From Fratercula arctica (lineage: Eukaryota > Chordata > Aves > Charadriiformes > Alcidae), in NCBI GenBank assembly GCA_947846985.1, contig CANTUZ010000001.1:33938727-34002726 (forward strand): a stretch of 64,000 nt of DNA, given 5' to 3'. The position numbers and the translations under genes are program-made. How positions within the stretch are numbered: the stretch's first letter is position 1; every line of letters begins with the position of its first letter. Below, piece by piece: positions 50,963-62,330 of the stretch. The notes under the pieces were generated by a model, which was given only the letters and a program-made list of their open reading frames with translations, had not been told where the DNA came from and ran no database searches.

Positions 50963-51335
50963 CATAGAATCACAGAATGGTTTGGGTTGGAAAGGACCTT
51001 AAAGATCATGTAGTCCCAATCCCCCTGCCATGGGCAGGGACACCTCCCACTAGACCAGGCTGCTCAAAGCCCCATCCAGCCTGGCGATGAACACTTCCAG
51101 GGATGGGGCTTCCACAACTTCCCTGGGCAACCTGTTCCACTGCCTCACCACCCTCACAGTCAAGAATTTCTTCCTGATACCCAATCTAAATCTGCCCTCT
51201 TTCAGTTTGAAGCCGATACCCTGTGTCCTATCACTACACTCCTTGATAAAGAGCCCCTCCCCACCTTTCCTGTTGGCCCCCTTCAGGTACTGGAAGGCTG
51301 CTATCGGGTCTCCTTGGAGCCTTCTCTTTCAGTTT
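50963..51335 (-). mobile_element. CR1 LINE 3' fragment
   Basis: TCATAGAATCACAGAATGGT and GGTTGGAAAGGACCTTAAAG open a typical 3' end. ORF2 C-terminal sequence runs to CTTCTCTTTCAG at about 51335. The subfamily resembles the 46.8 kb copy (CATGGGCAGGGACACCTCCC). Confidence 0.92.
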
Positions 51336-53019
51336 AAAACCCTTGTGAATTCATAACTTATGTTTTATACCAGGTTGTTTGGCATAGAATTAGAATGAAA
51401 ACCCATTGGAAAAGAGAATAATTTTAAAAGAAAAAGTGCTTTCCTCAATCAGAAGAATAAAAGCAATCTAGATATATTTCTGTTGCATGACTGAAGGTTT
51501 GTCTCTCTCTTCACGTTTTTTGCCTAGATCTGACAAATCCCCCACAAGAAACTGTGGATCTCAAGGGAGAGAAGGGAAGAGACTGCAACCTATTTTTCAC
51601 CTGGATGTTACAAAAATATCTTTTATGTGTCAAGTGGTACAATGTAGGTGGTATAATGTGGCATTATCGTGCATTGCTACTCGTCTATCACCACACTTTT
51701 TAAAACTATCCCTGTCATTGGTATGGTGTCTACACACAAAATGATTGCACTTTTTAACTTTGCTGCAAAAAAACCAAGGTTTGAGAATGCCAGAAGCAGC
51801 TCAGACTAGGACTATTCCTCGCTAAAATTTATATACCTGTTTATAAATACACATATAAAAAGTGATTTCAAAGGTTTTATTTTATAGAAGTTTATAGAAA
51901 GAGAGGTTTCGATTTTATAGTTAATTTTATTAACCAAAAGAATGACTTTGCAAATCTTTGCAGCAAGGATTTAAAGCAAACCCACAGAGTAATATTGGAA
52001 CTGAATTCTGAGGTTTAAATTAGATTATTAGCAGAATTGACTATTTTACAATCTACTTGGGAAAGTACTAGGCAAAAGGCACTCTGCCTTGACGTGACCC
52101 ATGTAGCAATGTGGGCTCTGGTTACTTGGGCAACTATCAACAACTTCCCTTGGCTGTAAATGCAATGCTGGAAAGAGATTAAGAAAAGGAGACACCAAGG
52201 AGGGAGCTTATTCAAATAGAAAAAGAATAATGCCTGGGATCATCAGCGGGGACGTAGTTTTAGCTGTTCAAAAGTACAAGAAAAAGGACCTGATTCTTAC
52301 AACACGACAGTATGAAGTTAGGAGGTGTCGAGGGAATTTCAGAGCCCTTACCCATTGCGTCTAACCAAAAATGCCAGATTCTAGTTATACAGAGGATGAA
52401 GAATGAACGGAATATTTTGTCCAAACACAAAATAAAACATGCAGATATTGTCCTTTTATGGCAGTAGGGAAACCTTGAACTTGAGAAGGTCTAGGTTGCT
52501 TATCTGGAGCACACCTTACTATTGTGAAAATAGATAGTATTTATTCTAAAACTACGTAGACTAAAACACTGGACTAAAACATGGGTTTTTTCCACCTTAT
52601 AATAGTGACTGTATGATTCAAAGAGACTGGATATAGATATATTATATATTTAACTTGAATAACATCAAAATTACATGGATTAGGGGTACAGTTCTTTCTA
52701 TTTCCATTTCTTATTCTATTTCCCTCCAGTCCATGAAGTCTGGATTTTTTTCTTAACTCTTTTTCACTGGCAGAGTCTGTGGGAAACTGCTTTTTGCCTT
52801 GCACCTTAGAAAGTCTTTCACCAGGAGGGCACAGAGATCTGATCCTAGGAAGAACCAGGTCAGTATGAATTCAAGTCTCCAACACCCTCACACACTTCTG
52901 GGAAGATTATGATAGGAAACAAGGCACTGGATAGAAGTGGTATGGGATGCAGTTTCCAAACCAAAAGCTCATACAATAAGTGTGGATACATGCACGTATT
53001 CTGTGAGGCATCTGATCTG
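51336..53019. other. Non-coding interval between CR1 copies
   Basis: A+T-rich, with no gene, RNA or named repeat recognised. Confidence 0.6.
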
Positions 53020-54125
53020 GTATGGAATTTCACGGAATTTTTCAGAGTTGGAAGGGACCTCTAGAGATCATCTAGTCCAACTCCCCTGCTAAAGCAGGAT
53101 TGCCCAGAGCACATTACTCAGGACTGCATCCAGGCGGGTCTTGAAAGTCTCCAGAGAAGGGGACTCCAAAACCTCCCTGGGCAGCCTGTTCCAGTGCTCT
53201 GTCACCCACACCGTAAAGAAGTTTTTCCTCATGTTTGATCGGAACTTCCTATGTTCCAGCTTGTGGCCGTTAGCCCTCGTCCTGTTTCTGGGAACCACTG
53301 AAAAGAGTCTGGCTCCATCCTCCTTAAACCCACCCTTTAGATACTTGTAAACGTTAATAAGGTCTCCCCTCAGCCTTCTCTTCTCCAGGCTAAAGAGTCC
53401 CAGCTCTCTCAGCCTTCCCTCATAAGGGAGATGCTCCAATCCCTCAGTCGTCTTTGTTGCCCTACACTGGACTCTCTCCAGTAGTTCCCTGCCTCTCTTG
53501 AACTGGGGAGCCCAGAACTGGACACGGTATTCCAGTTGTGGCCTCACCAGTGCAGAGTAGAGGGGGAGGATGACCTCCCTTGACCTGCTGGCCACACTCT
53601 TCCCTATGCAGCCCAGAATTCCGTTGCCCTTCTTGGCGGCAAGGGCACATTGCTTGCTCATGGATAATTTACTGTCTACCAAGACCCCCAGATCCTTTTC
53701 TTCAGAGCTGCTTTCCAGCAGGTCCACCCCTAACCTATATTGGTGCCTGACATTCTTCCTCCCCAGGTGCGGGACCCTACACTTGTCCTTGTTGAACCTC
53801 ATTAGGTTCTTCTCTGCCCAGCTCTCCAGCCTGTCTAGGTCACGCTGGATGGCAGCACGGCCCTCTGGGGTGTCAGTCACCCCACCCAGTTTGGTACCAT
53901 CAGCGAACTTGCTGAGCATACACTCTGTCCCCTCGTCCAGGTCATTGATGAATACGTTAAACAATAGTGGTCCAAGTGTTGACCTCTGGGGGACACCACT
54001 GGTTACAGGCCTCCAACTCGACCCTGCTCCATTAATCACAACCCTCTGAGTCCTGTCACACAGCCAGCTCTCAATCCACCTCACTGTCCCCTCACCTACT
54101 CCACACTTCCTCAGTTTCCTAAGGT
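53020..54125 (-). mobile_element. CR1 LINE, 1.1 kb 5'-truncated copy
   Basis: A CR1 3' end in reverse complement (AGAGTTGGAAGGGACCTCTA) is followed by about 1 kb of ORF2, the palm/thumb half of the reverse transcriptase and the C-terminal region. It stops at about 54125, where the translation becomes non-CR1. The single open frame shows this is one of the younger copies in the window. Confidence 0.93.
53089..54125 (-). pseudogene. CR1 ORF2 reverse transcriptase, C-terminal half, inactive
   Basis: The frame is open for about 345 codons within the element. Recognisable blocks in order: [33 protein letters not shown] ([11 protein letters not shown] in working copies, here G to R), FADGTKLGG (catalytic FADD changed to FADG), LNxDKC-like [39 protein letters not shown] and [16 protein letters not shown]. 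The endonuclease domain and fingers are missing. Changes in two invariant RT motifs plus the 5' truncation mean it cannot retrotranspose. The intact frame for 345 codons suggests a fairly recent insertion. Confidence 0.85.
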
Positions 54126-55395
54126 ACCTCTTGGCAATGGAACTGAAATTTAGAACAATCAAAAATAAAGATAATTATCAGTGGTTTAAAAATCCACTAA
54201 CTGAAAGGTGCCTTATTATCATTAAAGGGATTTGTTCTTATTCTACAGTATAATATTATCATCAGTAATACCAAAGCAAACAAACATAACTGTTACCAGA
54301 TGATACCAGGTCTGCAGGAATGGCAAATAATGCAGAATACAGGTGACTGAGCACCCCCGATCATTTGATAAGTTAACTATGAAAGTTTTAGGGCAGCGGC
54401 ACACAAAACAATACTTTGAAGAACAAAGCAAAGCGTCTAAGGTCATGGAAACTAGAAAGCTGAACGTATGCTCTCAGCTTGATCCTCTTAGTAAGGGTGG
54501 ACACAATCTTTACTGCATAATAGGAAACTGCATTATCTCTGACATTGGTGCAACTGTCACTATAATATAATGGCCAGCCTTGACACTGGCCTGGACACTG
54601 TAGGTGTCCAGTAAAGAGTCCCCCCCAAAAAAGGATCAAAAGGTTACAAAGTTTACAACACAATCTGAATAAATTGTTCCACCATCTAACTTAGACATAA
54701 TTCCTGATTGTTGCAATTTCTTGCACCTTTCTCTGTTGGAAGAAAGACTCCTCTGTAAGCAAATCGCTGTACCATGTAATGGGAATTACAAATTGTGATG
54801 AAGCTAAAACAAACTTTTGCTTACAGAAGGAAAACAGATTGAACCTCCTGGGTTTTTTTTTACTGCAATGTCTATTTTTGAATCTCTTAATTGGCCTAGG
54901 CTCCTGCTCTTAGTTTTTGTGGGAGGTGGAAGGGTTGAGAGGGCCCCTTATGATATTTGTGTTTCAGCTGCAGTTAATGTTAACAAAAATCTCCTTGTGT
55001 CCTGAGTGAGGAGGAAAACAGTGACAAAAAGCTGGGGTCTGTTGCTGAAAATACAGATTATGTGTTTCTCTCCGTTCTTATTAATCCAATTATTTTAATG
55101 TGTGTGCTCTCAGACATGGTCAGACATCTTTATAAACTCAGGCTAAGGATTCTTCTGTGAAGGTTAGCGCACAAATTTGACTTCATGCACTGCAAGCTCA
55201 GAGACCAGATGTTCCTGTTGAGTAACGGCAAGCAAATGTACAAGTTCTTTGAGCCCAAACTTCCCCTTGTCTCTCTGCAAAAACTAGAATGCAGTTGGAA
55301 ATACTGGTATTAACTTCTAAAAGCCTGCAATATCTCAAAGTGAGCTTTTCCCTTCTGTGAAGATTAGTTAGGAAGTTTTTCTTGGTTTTTTGGAG

Positions 55396-55460
55396 TTTTT
55401 TTTTTTTTTTGGCGGGGGGGGTGGGGTGGGGGTGGGGGTTTGGTGGTGGTGGTGTGGGTT
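55396..55460 (+). repeat. T15 run followed by G-rich, G4-capable and (GGT)n tract
   Basis: T15 at 55396-55410 is followed by GGCGGGGGGG, GTGGGG, TGGGGG, TGGGGG and then GGT units to about 55453. Four or more G-runs with single-T loops fit a stable quadruplex pattern at 55411-55438. Confidence 0.9.
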
Positions 55461-57264
55461 TTTTTCGCAAACTAAGCACTGAGGGAAAAATCCACTCCTT
55501 TGAGGAACCCAAAGCATGGAACTGACTTCTGCTGATGTCCTGCTCTGAGGCAGAGGAAACTTCAGTGCCTGGACACAAAGCAATGTCAGCTGAGAGCTCA
55601 TCTGCAGGATCCTCTCTCCTTTTTAACTCTGCTTAATTCTATGACTTAAATAAGGACAACAGGGTCTATTTTGGGGTTTAAATGTAATTTATTATGTAAC
55701 TGTTGCTTGGTAAACGAGTTTATGTGGGATACAATAATACAGAATTTCAACCTTACTTTAAAATCTGTCTTACAAATCAGTGTGATGTTGCTACTGGTTT
55801 AAGATCAGTGCTGTCAAATATTAACAAAATACAGGAAATATGTCCTTCTGTTTCAGGAAATGCTCGTATCATTGTGTCAGTAAAACTGTTTCAGCTTAAG
55901 AGAATCAGATTTAAATATTGCTTACAGACATGCCTAACATCTTGTAGCAGCAATAAATATTCCCGGAATATTAAGTGTTTGCTTAAATTCAGAAGCTAGC
56001 AGATGAACTAACTCTGTGCTAGTTTTTCTCTTCCTGTATATAACATGATAAAATAGCTTGATGAAGCATTTGCTGTTAAAACATTTCCGAAAATATTTTC
56101 AGGAAACGTACTTTCTGTACGACATACTGATTTTGGGTTTTGTAATAATATATGTATCTTCTTTATATATTACAGGTATGTATTCCTTGATAGCTAGAAG
56201 AAGGAAAACAGAGAAAACTACGCTTCTTTTTTAACAAGGATAAACAACTCTATTTCATTTTCATGAACAGAATTGATGTTATTTGCTTTTGAATCCTAAA
56301 ACACTTGATTTTAAATTTAAATGGAAATACATACAGTATCACTAAACTGATGAAACTTTTGATCATAACCCTATACCTCAACTTTATAAGGTACAGGCTG
56401 GATTCCTCATTACAACTCAGCTTTGCCGAAAGGAAGAGGTTAATGGGAATGTTGCACTTTTAGTTCCTGTCATTAAGCCCAAAAGTTATTTATTCTAACT
56501 GCTCTTTTACTCTGTCCTTCTTGCCGTAGTCTAAAGGATGATTCTAGTCCCACTTCCCACTGCCGGCATTTAGCCAATTTATGCCTAAAAACTATGAGAA
56601 AAAGAAATAAAGAACAACAATGCCGGATCTATGGCAGCCAGGGAGCTTGCTTTATGCTCCAGCCACTGTTTGGTGATTGCTGCACCCCAGCAGGTCTTTT
56701 CCAGACCTAACATATAACATTTCTCGTCCTTCTCTTGCTTTGTAGAACCTCAACAGTAAATTTCCAAACATTATTTCCCGCTTGCATCTGTCTGTCGTTT
56801 TGCCTCTCTCTCTTCCAGTTTATTTCACATATTCTGACACAATCCAAGAAAACAACAGATGGCAACCTCATCCAAGTGGGTGTTATCCACGAGGGACTGC
56901 AAAACAAGAGCCTGTTTTCCAATAACTTCCTGCCTTTCAGGTTAAAACTTTCAGAACCTACTGCAATTCTTTAATGTGAATCTCAAAAGCCCGTTAGGAC
57001 AGAGTGGCTGGCTTAGGCAGGGGAAGATCTGCTGTTGATTTCAGTAAACTGGGATTGAGACCTGCCCTCAAACAAAATTTTGAATCTAACCTCTATTGAC
57101 TAGATTTGGATGTGGGATTTCTAATGTGCCATGCATGAGTAGCAATGATAATACAGTCCAGCAGGAGAAACAGAAGTAGTATAAAGATAAGTAAAAGACT
57201 GAAAACTTGGGTGGTAATGTGGGAAACTTCTGTTAAAAAACAGTTGGCAGATTAAAAGGCTTGG

Positions 57265-57378
57265 GAGAGAAGGAAAAGAGGAAAGAAAGAATGAAGGATA
57301 GAAGGAACAAAGGAAGAAAGGGGGATGGGACAAAGAAATGAAGGAGTGAAGAGAGAAGGAAGGAAGGAGAGAAGGATG
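57265..57378 (+). repeat. GGAA/GAAA-rich purine tract
   Basis: About 110 bp almost free of pyrimidines, made of imperfect GAAG, GGAA and AAAG units. Its complement gives a Ser/Phe/Leu/Pro repeat frame that is not a gene. GGAA arrays can bind ETS-type factors, and homopurine tracts can form triplex DNA. Confidence 0.9.
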
Positions 57379-58368
57379 GGTATAAAACACAGGAGGGAAT
57401 ATTTAGTCACGGAGTGGTTTTGCTGAACTCCTGAGCACAGTTCCAATTCTTCAAAACATTAGGGCTTCCAGTTGTGCCAACAAACCCAATTAAAATAAAT
57501 GCTGTAAAAGAGTTACAAACAATGAGACAGGTTTCCTTGGGTACAAGTGGGACAATATCTGTATCTTGTCCCGACAAGAAAGTAAGGATATATTTTTCTT
57601 CCATTCCTCAGCAAAAAATATCCTTTTGATCAGCAAAGAAAGAAGAGTGCAAATACTTGGGGCTACATACGGTGATAAGCTATGGAATGGGTAGGTAAAC
57701 ATAAGAAACATGAGAACATTTAGCTCGGGTCACAGATGAAATTTTAGCTTTTTCTTCTTTTGCTAGACCTGATCAGCCACAGCTTAATCAGTATAGCAGG
57801 CTACAAATAATATAATAGCTGTTACTGAAGAAAGGGGTACATATTAATAAAAACAGTGTCAGAACAGAGAAAAAATATGGAGAATATAGAAGTAAAACTA
57901 GGGGATAATCTTTAATTCTGGGATAAAGGGGGGCACGACTGAACCAGAATACAGGACATGTCTACTGACACCTCTGAAGAGGCTTCAAAAGGGATACAAA
58001 AGGGAGCAATTCAAATCAGATAAAGACTTAAGCAGTTAGTTGGCTTTGTCTCAGCTGCCTTCGGGTGCCTGAATTCAGACCTCAGCTAGTAAGGCAAAGT
58101 TCCCATTAGAAAGAAGCAGATGTTTCAAGAGAACAGTTCATCTGAACACAGATACCTGCCTTAGGTCAAGATGAATCGCCCTTTCAAGGTGTCTGTTTTT
58201 CTCTGACTATAAGGTGGAACTTGTGTTGACTGCTCAAACTTACGTGACTAATTTCTATTTGCTCAAGTTAGAGCAATTCAAGGCAACTCAGGATATAAAC
58301 TGTCACCAAATAAAGCCTCAAGAACTTTGTTGAGATCAGGAAGGCTTTTGTACTGGGTCTGGAAGGAC

Positions 58369-58498
58369 TGTGGTGGGTTGACCCCAGCCAACAGCCAAAT
58401 ACCCACACAGCCGCTCACGTACTCCTCCTTTGCACGAGACAAAGAATGAGCAAGCATCTGCGTGGGTGCTGGCTGTTGGCCAGGGTCAATCCACCACA
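58369..58498. mobile_element. 130-bp fold-back element with LTR-like TG...CA ends
   Basis: The left end TGTGGTGGGTTGACC and right end GGTCAATCCACCACA are inverted copies. Over the outer 29 bases 26 match, and weaker inverted similarity continues (ACCCACACAG against ACCCACGCAG) for about 45 bases, with the centre near 58434. The opening words resemble the start of an avian endogenous-retrovirus LTR I recall. I saw no obvious target-site duplication. It could be two LTR ends fused head-to-head or a small inverted-repeat (MITE-like) element. There are no genes inside. Confidence 0.65.
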
Positions 58499-58620
58499 AC
58501 TTTATGTGTTGGTCAGTCCGTACTAAAATTCTTTATTTTGCCTATTTGTCAGGAAGACTTTGTATATCGGTCAGTCTTGCTGAATTAAAAGATTGCTAAA
58601 TAATTATTTAATTATTTTGT

Positions 58621-58621
58621 A

Positions 58622-58678
<57 letters not shown>
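58621..58678 (+). repeat. (AAT)19 microsatellite
   Basis: Uninterrupted AAT triplets run across the whole stretch. It is flanked by more A+T-rich DNA and lies about 120 bp from the fold-back element at 58.4 kb. Confidence 0.97.
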
Positions 58679-60339
58679 TTACAAACCCCTGGAGCGATAA
58701 AAGCAATCTGAAATATTGCTATCATTAAACATATTTTGCACTACGCATTCCTTCTGTCAAGGAACAGTAGGAATCTAAACGATGGCTCTTTCACGTGGAC
58801 TTGTTAATGATGCGAAATTTTTCCAGTACCCCGAAATAGCGTTTGTGAAATAGAGGTGTCATATTTTTAGCAGCAACATTTTGCCTGAGTTAACACACTT
58901 TGCAAGAAATTAAAATTAAAATCTAGATTTCCTGATACTGACAAGGAAGTAAGAGAAGTAAGAATGGTGAGTAAATTACTAATTTTTTTTTTAAAAAAAA
59001 AAGGTGACTATGTTTCATTCTACGCACTCTTCCTATTTCTTCCACTTCATTTTTTTTTGGTGATTTCAGGGCAATGGTTTCTTCAGTTTGTCTCCCTCTG
59101 CTGGATTATCCCTTCTGCGTGTCAGCAGAGTCTAATCTTTAATGTTCCTTTTTGCTTCACTCGTACTGTGTGGCGACAATGTTATTATTATAATTGAATA
59201 ATCTATACACAGCAATGCCTCTATTCCATCCCCGATGACTGCACCGTTCAACCTTATATTTGTTCCTATTGCCCCAGGTACCAGCTGTCTGGGCTACAAT
59301 TCATGCAGAGTATTCTCAATCCTCTTCTCACTTTAAAGAAATAGAATTATATCGTATTGGTTTTCGGTCATTCTCCTGTCTCCCAAATCAGTTCAGGGAC
59401 TGGCTCAGAACGGAGGTCTGTGTAAAGCAGCCTTTTCAGTGGTCTAAATTAGGACCTGGTGAAACAAAGTAAAGCTAGGCACAGTTAAATCATGTCACAA
59501 ATATGGAGTGCCTTTACTAAGCCTCCAGCAAGTATAATCTTTCAGCGACATAGATATATTCTAGTGCTTGATGGATAAAAGATAACATGGCCAACTCTAT
59601 TTTTCAAAGGATCCCCCTGTAATTTGGTGAAAAAAACACATTTAATTATAACAAACATCAAATCTATCTTGGGCTTATTTATATTAGCTGTATTATGATC
59701 TTAAGAGTTTCTATGGTGGATCAGACCCCTTCTGTGTTTAACACCTATAGACCACAACAAAAAGGCTATTTCCTGCCCCACGGATGTTACGCTACAAAGG
59801 CAGGGCAGCCAAAAAAGTGGACTCATCAAGCAGAAGGTGGGAATGGAAGGAGGTAATAAGAACTGTCAGCGGTTACTGAATATTATTAGTATTAGCGTAG
59901 GCAGACCAATATCTGTGTGACTGCAGTATTTTATCGGCAAAGGAAAGGTTTCAGGTTTGCAGATGCGGATCTGAAGAAGGAAAAGCTAATGACCACTGGT
60001 ACTGCTACGTACGAAGGGGCACACCTTTTCAAAGCACGAGTTTTTTCCTGTCAATACGTTCAAATTGTATGTCGATTTTATTGCCTCTCATGCTCATTCC
60101 AGACGGCACTGCTGTTCAAGTAGGACATTAAATAGATTCTGTTGTAATTAAGCAATTAGCTGCACAATTAAATCTGAAGTTAGATAAATGCTGTGAGCCG
60201 CGTTATGTAACTGCTTGTGAAGTGACACCCAGGTCGTTTGTTCCCTGTTCACAGAACTCCCACCTTCTCTTCTTCAAATCCCTTCTAGTACTAATGGAAA
60301 TAACAATTAAGAACAATAACAATAAAACTCACTGTTACA
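58679..60339. other. Non-coding interval
   Basis: No gene, RNA or named repeat recognised. Confidence 0.6.
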
Positions 60340-62330
60340 TTCATAGAATCATGGAATAGTTTGGGTTGGAAGGGACCTTTAAAGGTCATCTAGTCCAACC
60401 CCCCCTGCAATAAGCAGGGACATCTTCAACTAGATGAGGTTGCTCAATGCCCTGTCCAACCTGACCTACAATGTTTCCAGGGATGGGGCATCTACCACCT
60501 CTCTCAGCAACCCGTTCCAATGTTTCACCACCCTCATCGTAAAACATTTCTTCCGCATTTCTGGCCTAAATCTTCCCTCTTTTAGTTTAAAGCCATTACC
60601 CCTTGTCCTATCACAACAGACCCTGCTAAGAAGTTTGTCCACATCTTTCCTATAGGCACCCTTTAAGTACTGGAAGGCCACAATAGGGTCTCCCTGGAGC
60701 CTTCTCTTCTCCAGGCTGAACAACCCCAACTCTCTCAGCCTGTCCTCAGAGGAGGGGTGCTCCAGCCCTCTGATCATTTTTGTGACCCTCCTCTGGACCT
60801 GCTCCAACAGGTCCATGTCTTTTCTGTGCTGACGGCTCCAGAGCTGGATGCAGTACTCCAGGTGGGGTCTCACCAGAGCAGAGCAGAGGGGCAGAATCAC
60901 CTCCCTTGGTGGTAAAAAGAAGCTGGCTACGCTTCTTTTGATGCAGCCCAGGATACAGTTGGCGTTCTGAGCCGCGAGCACACATTGTTGGCTCATGTCG
61001 AGGTTTTCATCCACCAGTACCCCCAAGTTCTTCTTGGCAGGGCTACTCTCAACTCCTTCATCCCCTAGCCTGAGTTGATACCAGAGGTTGCCTCAACCCA
61101 GGTGCAGGACCCTTCACTTGGCCTTGTTGAACCTCATGAAATTCACATGGGCCCACTTCTCAAGCCTGTCCAGGTACCTCTGGATGGCATCCCATCCCTC
61201 AGGCACATCAACCTCACCACTCAGCTTGGTGCTGCAAACTTCCTGAGGGTGCACTCGATCCCACTGTCTATGTCACTGATAAAGATATTGAACAGTACTG
61301 GTCCCAATACGGACCCCTGAGGGACACCACTTGTCACCCCTCTCCATCTGGACATTGAGCCATTGACCAACTGGATGCAACCATCCAACCAATTCCTTAT
61401 CTACCAATAAGTCCACCCATCAAATCCATCTCTCTCCAATTCAGAGAGAAGGATGTTGCAGGGGACCCTGTCAAAGGCCTTACAGAAGTCCAGAGAGACA
61501 ACATCCGTAGCTCTTCCCTTGTCCACTGACGTAGTCACATCATCATAGAAGGACACAAGGTTGGTCACGCAGGACTTGCCCTTGGTGAAGCCATGCTGGC
61601 TCTCTCAAATCACCTCCCTGTCCTCCACGTGCCTTAGCATAGCTGCAAGGAGGATCTCTTCCATGATCTTCCCAGGCACAGAGGTGAGGCTGACTGGTTG
61701 GTAGTTCCCAGGGTCCTCCTTTCTATCCTTTTAAAAAATAGGTGCAATGTTTCTCTTTTTCCGGTCAACAGGGACTTCACCTGACTGCTGTGACTTTCCA
61801 AATATCGTGGAGAGTGGCTTGGCACCTACATCAGGCAACTCCCTCAGGACTCGGATGCATTTCATCAGGTCCCACAGATTTCTGTATGTTCAGGTTCCTC
61901 TGGTGGTCACAAACCTGATCTTCTCTTACAGTGGGAAGGCCTTTTTGTCCCCTAGCCCCTGCCTTGTGGTCCATCCACTCAAGAGCTGTGGGGAGAGGTT
62001 GCCAGTGAAGACTCAGGCAAAAAAATGGTTGAGTACCTCAGCCTTCTCATCTCTTGTTACCAGTTTGACATTCTTGCTCATCAGGGCAAGTACACTTTCT
62101 TTGACCTTCCCTTCCTGGATGACATACCTGTAGAAGTCCTTCTAATTGTTCTTTGTGCCCCTTGCCAAGTTCAGCTGCAGCTGTGCTTTGGCCTTCCTGA
62201 CCCCATCCCTACACAACTGGGCAGCGCCCCTAAACTCTTCCCAGGATACCTGTCCCTGCTTCTACTGCCTGTGCATTTCCTTCTTGCCTTTGAGGCTGTC
62301 GGCCACTCTTTGTGCAATATAGATCAAGGC
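60340..62330 (-). mobile_element. CR1 LINE, about 2 kb 5'-truncated copy
   Basis: It is the longest CR1 in the window. The 3' end is at 60340-60445 (TCATAGAATCATGGAATAGT, GGTTGGAAGGGACCTTTAAA). ORF2 homology continues through the RT thumb, the palm (SGVxxGSVLGP region on the complement near 61310-61340) and fingers (PGNYRPVSLTS region near 61665-61710) to about 62330. Several frameshifts and stops break the frame. The far-left 3' tail matches the 42.2 kb fragment. Confidence 0.9.
60466..61026 (-). pseudogene. CR1 ORF2 C-terminal fragment, broken
   Basis: This open stretch of 186 codons inside the 60.3 kb CR1 reads [48 protein letters not shown] and [19 protein letters not shown]. It is the post-palm C-terminal region of ORF2. 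Upstream coding is out of frame with it, and the catalytic palm lies in other frames nearer 61.2-61.4 kb. Confidence 0.8.

Larger units (their letters stand above)
54126..58368. other. Non-coding interval
   Basis: It contains the G-rich tract at 55.4 kb and the GGAA tract at 57.3 kb. No gene was recognised. Open frames up to about 126 codons here are low-complexity artefacts of those tracts. Confidence 0.6.

Noticed and set aside
57121..57446. Ser/Phe/Leu/Pro repeat protein on the minus strand
   Set aside because: It is the translation of the GGAA-rich microsatellite complement.
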